Under the pieces are notes generated by a model. The model ran no database searches. It saw only the letters and a program-made list of their open reading frames with translations, and was not told where the DNA came from. Positions 63,477 through 64,000 of a DNA stretch of 64,000 nucleotides are shown here, piece by piece. Made by a program: the position numbers and the translations under genes. This DNA comes from Massilia phosphatilytica (GTDB lineage: Bacteria > Pseudomonadota > Gammaproteobacteria > Burkholderiales > Burkholderiaceae_D). How positions within the stretch are numbered: the first letter of the stretch is position 1; each line of letters begins with the position of its first letter. The stretch covers positions 1 to 64,000 of the forward strand of contig NZ_PUIP01000001.1 in NCBI RefSeq assembly GCF_002968015.1, in the 5' to 3' direction.

Positions 63477-64000
63477 ATGACTTTTTCGAACAACGCCAAC
63501 GAGCCGATCGGATCCGGCCCGCTGCCGCGCCGCGCCAGCCGCGGCGTGGTCGTGCAGCACGGCGCGCGCAAGGTGATGGTCGGCGGCGACGCCCCCGTCG
63601 TCGTGCAGTCGATGACCAACACGGACACGGCCGACGTGATCGGCACCGCCATCCAGGTCAAGGAACTGGCGCGTGCCGGTTCCGAGATCGTGCGCATCAC
63701 CGTGAACACGCCGGAAGCGGCGGCCGCCGTGCCGGCCATCCGCGAACAGCTCGACCGGATGGACGTCGACGTCCCCCTCGTCGGCGACTTCCATTACAAC
63801 GGCCACCTGCTGCTGCGCGATTATCCCGAGTGCGCGCAGGCGCTGTCGAAATACCGCATCAATCCGGGCAACGTGGGGCAGGGCGCCAAGCGCGACACCC
63901 AGTTCGCCCAGATGATCGAAACCGCGATCAAGTACGACAAGCCGGTGCGCATCGGCGTCAACTGGGGCAGTCTCGACCAGGCACTGCTCGCCCGCATCAT
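63477..64000 (+). CDS. ispG: 4-hydroxy-3-methylbut-2-enyl diphosphate synthase, 5' part
   Basis: The first 174 residues are present and the gene runs off the window. Sequence features are [78 protein letters not shown] and RIGVNWGSL, all typical of IspG. The enzyme makes HMBPP in the methylerythritol phosphate isoprenoid pathway with a 4Fe-4S cluster (ligands lie beyond the window). It starts 15 bases after rodZ, in the conserved order rodZ-ispG. Confidence 0.95.
   Translation, partial: MTFSNNANEPIGSGPLPRRASRGVVVQHGARKVMVGGDAPVVVQSMTNTDTADVIGTAIQVKELARAGSEIVRITVNTPEAAAAVPAIREQLDRMDVDVPLVGDFHYNGHLLLRDYPECAQALSKYRINPGNVGQGAKRDTQFAQMIETAIKYDKPVRIGVNWGSLDQALLARI

Overview
The window looks like a chromosomal segment of a high-GC betaproteobacterium of the Oxalobacteraceae, most likely Massilia/Telluria or a close relative. 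This rests on gene order (dinG-like helicase, surE-pcm-nlpD-rpoS-rlmD; odhA-odhB-lpdA followed by zapE; ndk-rlmN-pilW-rodZ-ispG), a PEP-CTERM-type exported protein, and GGGGTCTGACCCC-type dispersed repeats. No rRNA, tRNA, CRISPR array or insertion sequence was recognised. The genus assignment is inference.

Layout. 1-3.2 kb: small accessory genes (a regulator remnant, a small membrane protein, a DUF3297 protein, a polytopic membrane protein, a SnoaL-like protein, a SRAP protein). 3.2-8.5 kb: a Fur-boxed siderophore operon (NIS synthetase, MFS exporter, TonB receptor) joined by ATGA overlaps. 8.5-11.1 kb: an H-NOX gas sensor coupled to a GGDEF-EAL enzyme. 11.1-14.3 kb: gluQ, a CHRD/PEP-CTERM protein, an outer-membrane barrel and a DUF421 protein. 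14.3-21 kb: an arsenic cluster, arsR-arsC-arsB-arsH one way, and a Cys-tailed flavoprotein, an MFS carrier and a second arsR the other way. It ends in a phosphinothricin-acetyltransferase-like GNAT. 21-25.5 kb: a Pro-rich secreted protein, a two-component system whose kinase carries a matching Pro-rich insert, and a soluble chemoreceptor.

25.5-34.3 kb: a FadL-like porin, an SGNH hydrolase, a type-B carboxylesterase, then a Fur-boxed five-gene operon (PepSY membrane protein, DUF2271, DUF4198, ApbE, membrane-anchored flavodoxin/NADPH reductase). The DUF2271 protein carries a DGVSGAT flavinylation motif, so the operon reads as a transmembrane electron route built around covalently bound FMN, probably for iron. 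34.5-41.8 kb: the 2-oxoglutarate dehydrogenase genes with a PspC-domain gene between E2 and E3, then zapE. 41.8-45.8 kb: a lipoprotein, a PP2C phosphatase, a DUF465 protein and a DinG/YoaA helicase.

46.0-48.2 kb is the most unusual locus: a TIR-domain protein followed directly by a KGGVGR-variant ATPase homologue whose P-loop is destroyed. The pair sits in otherwise housekeeping surroundings behind strongly structured repeat DNA. 48.2-53.3 kb holds surE-pcm-nlpD-rpoS-rlmD; 53.3-55.9 kb a soluble hybrid histidine kinase; 56.1-58.6 kb a ZnuD-like TonB receptor with a small His/Cys exported protein; 58.7-58.9 kb a REP cluster; 58.9-64 kb a Bax-inhibitor-1 protein, ndk, rlmN, pilW, rodZ and the 5' part of ispG.
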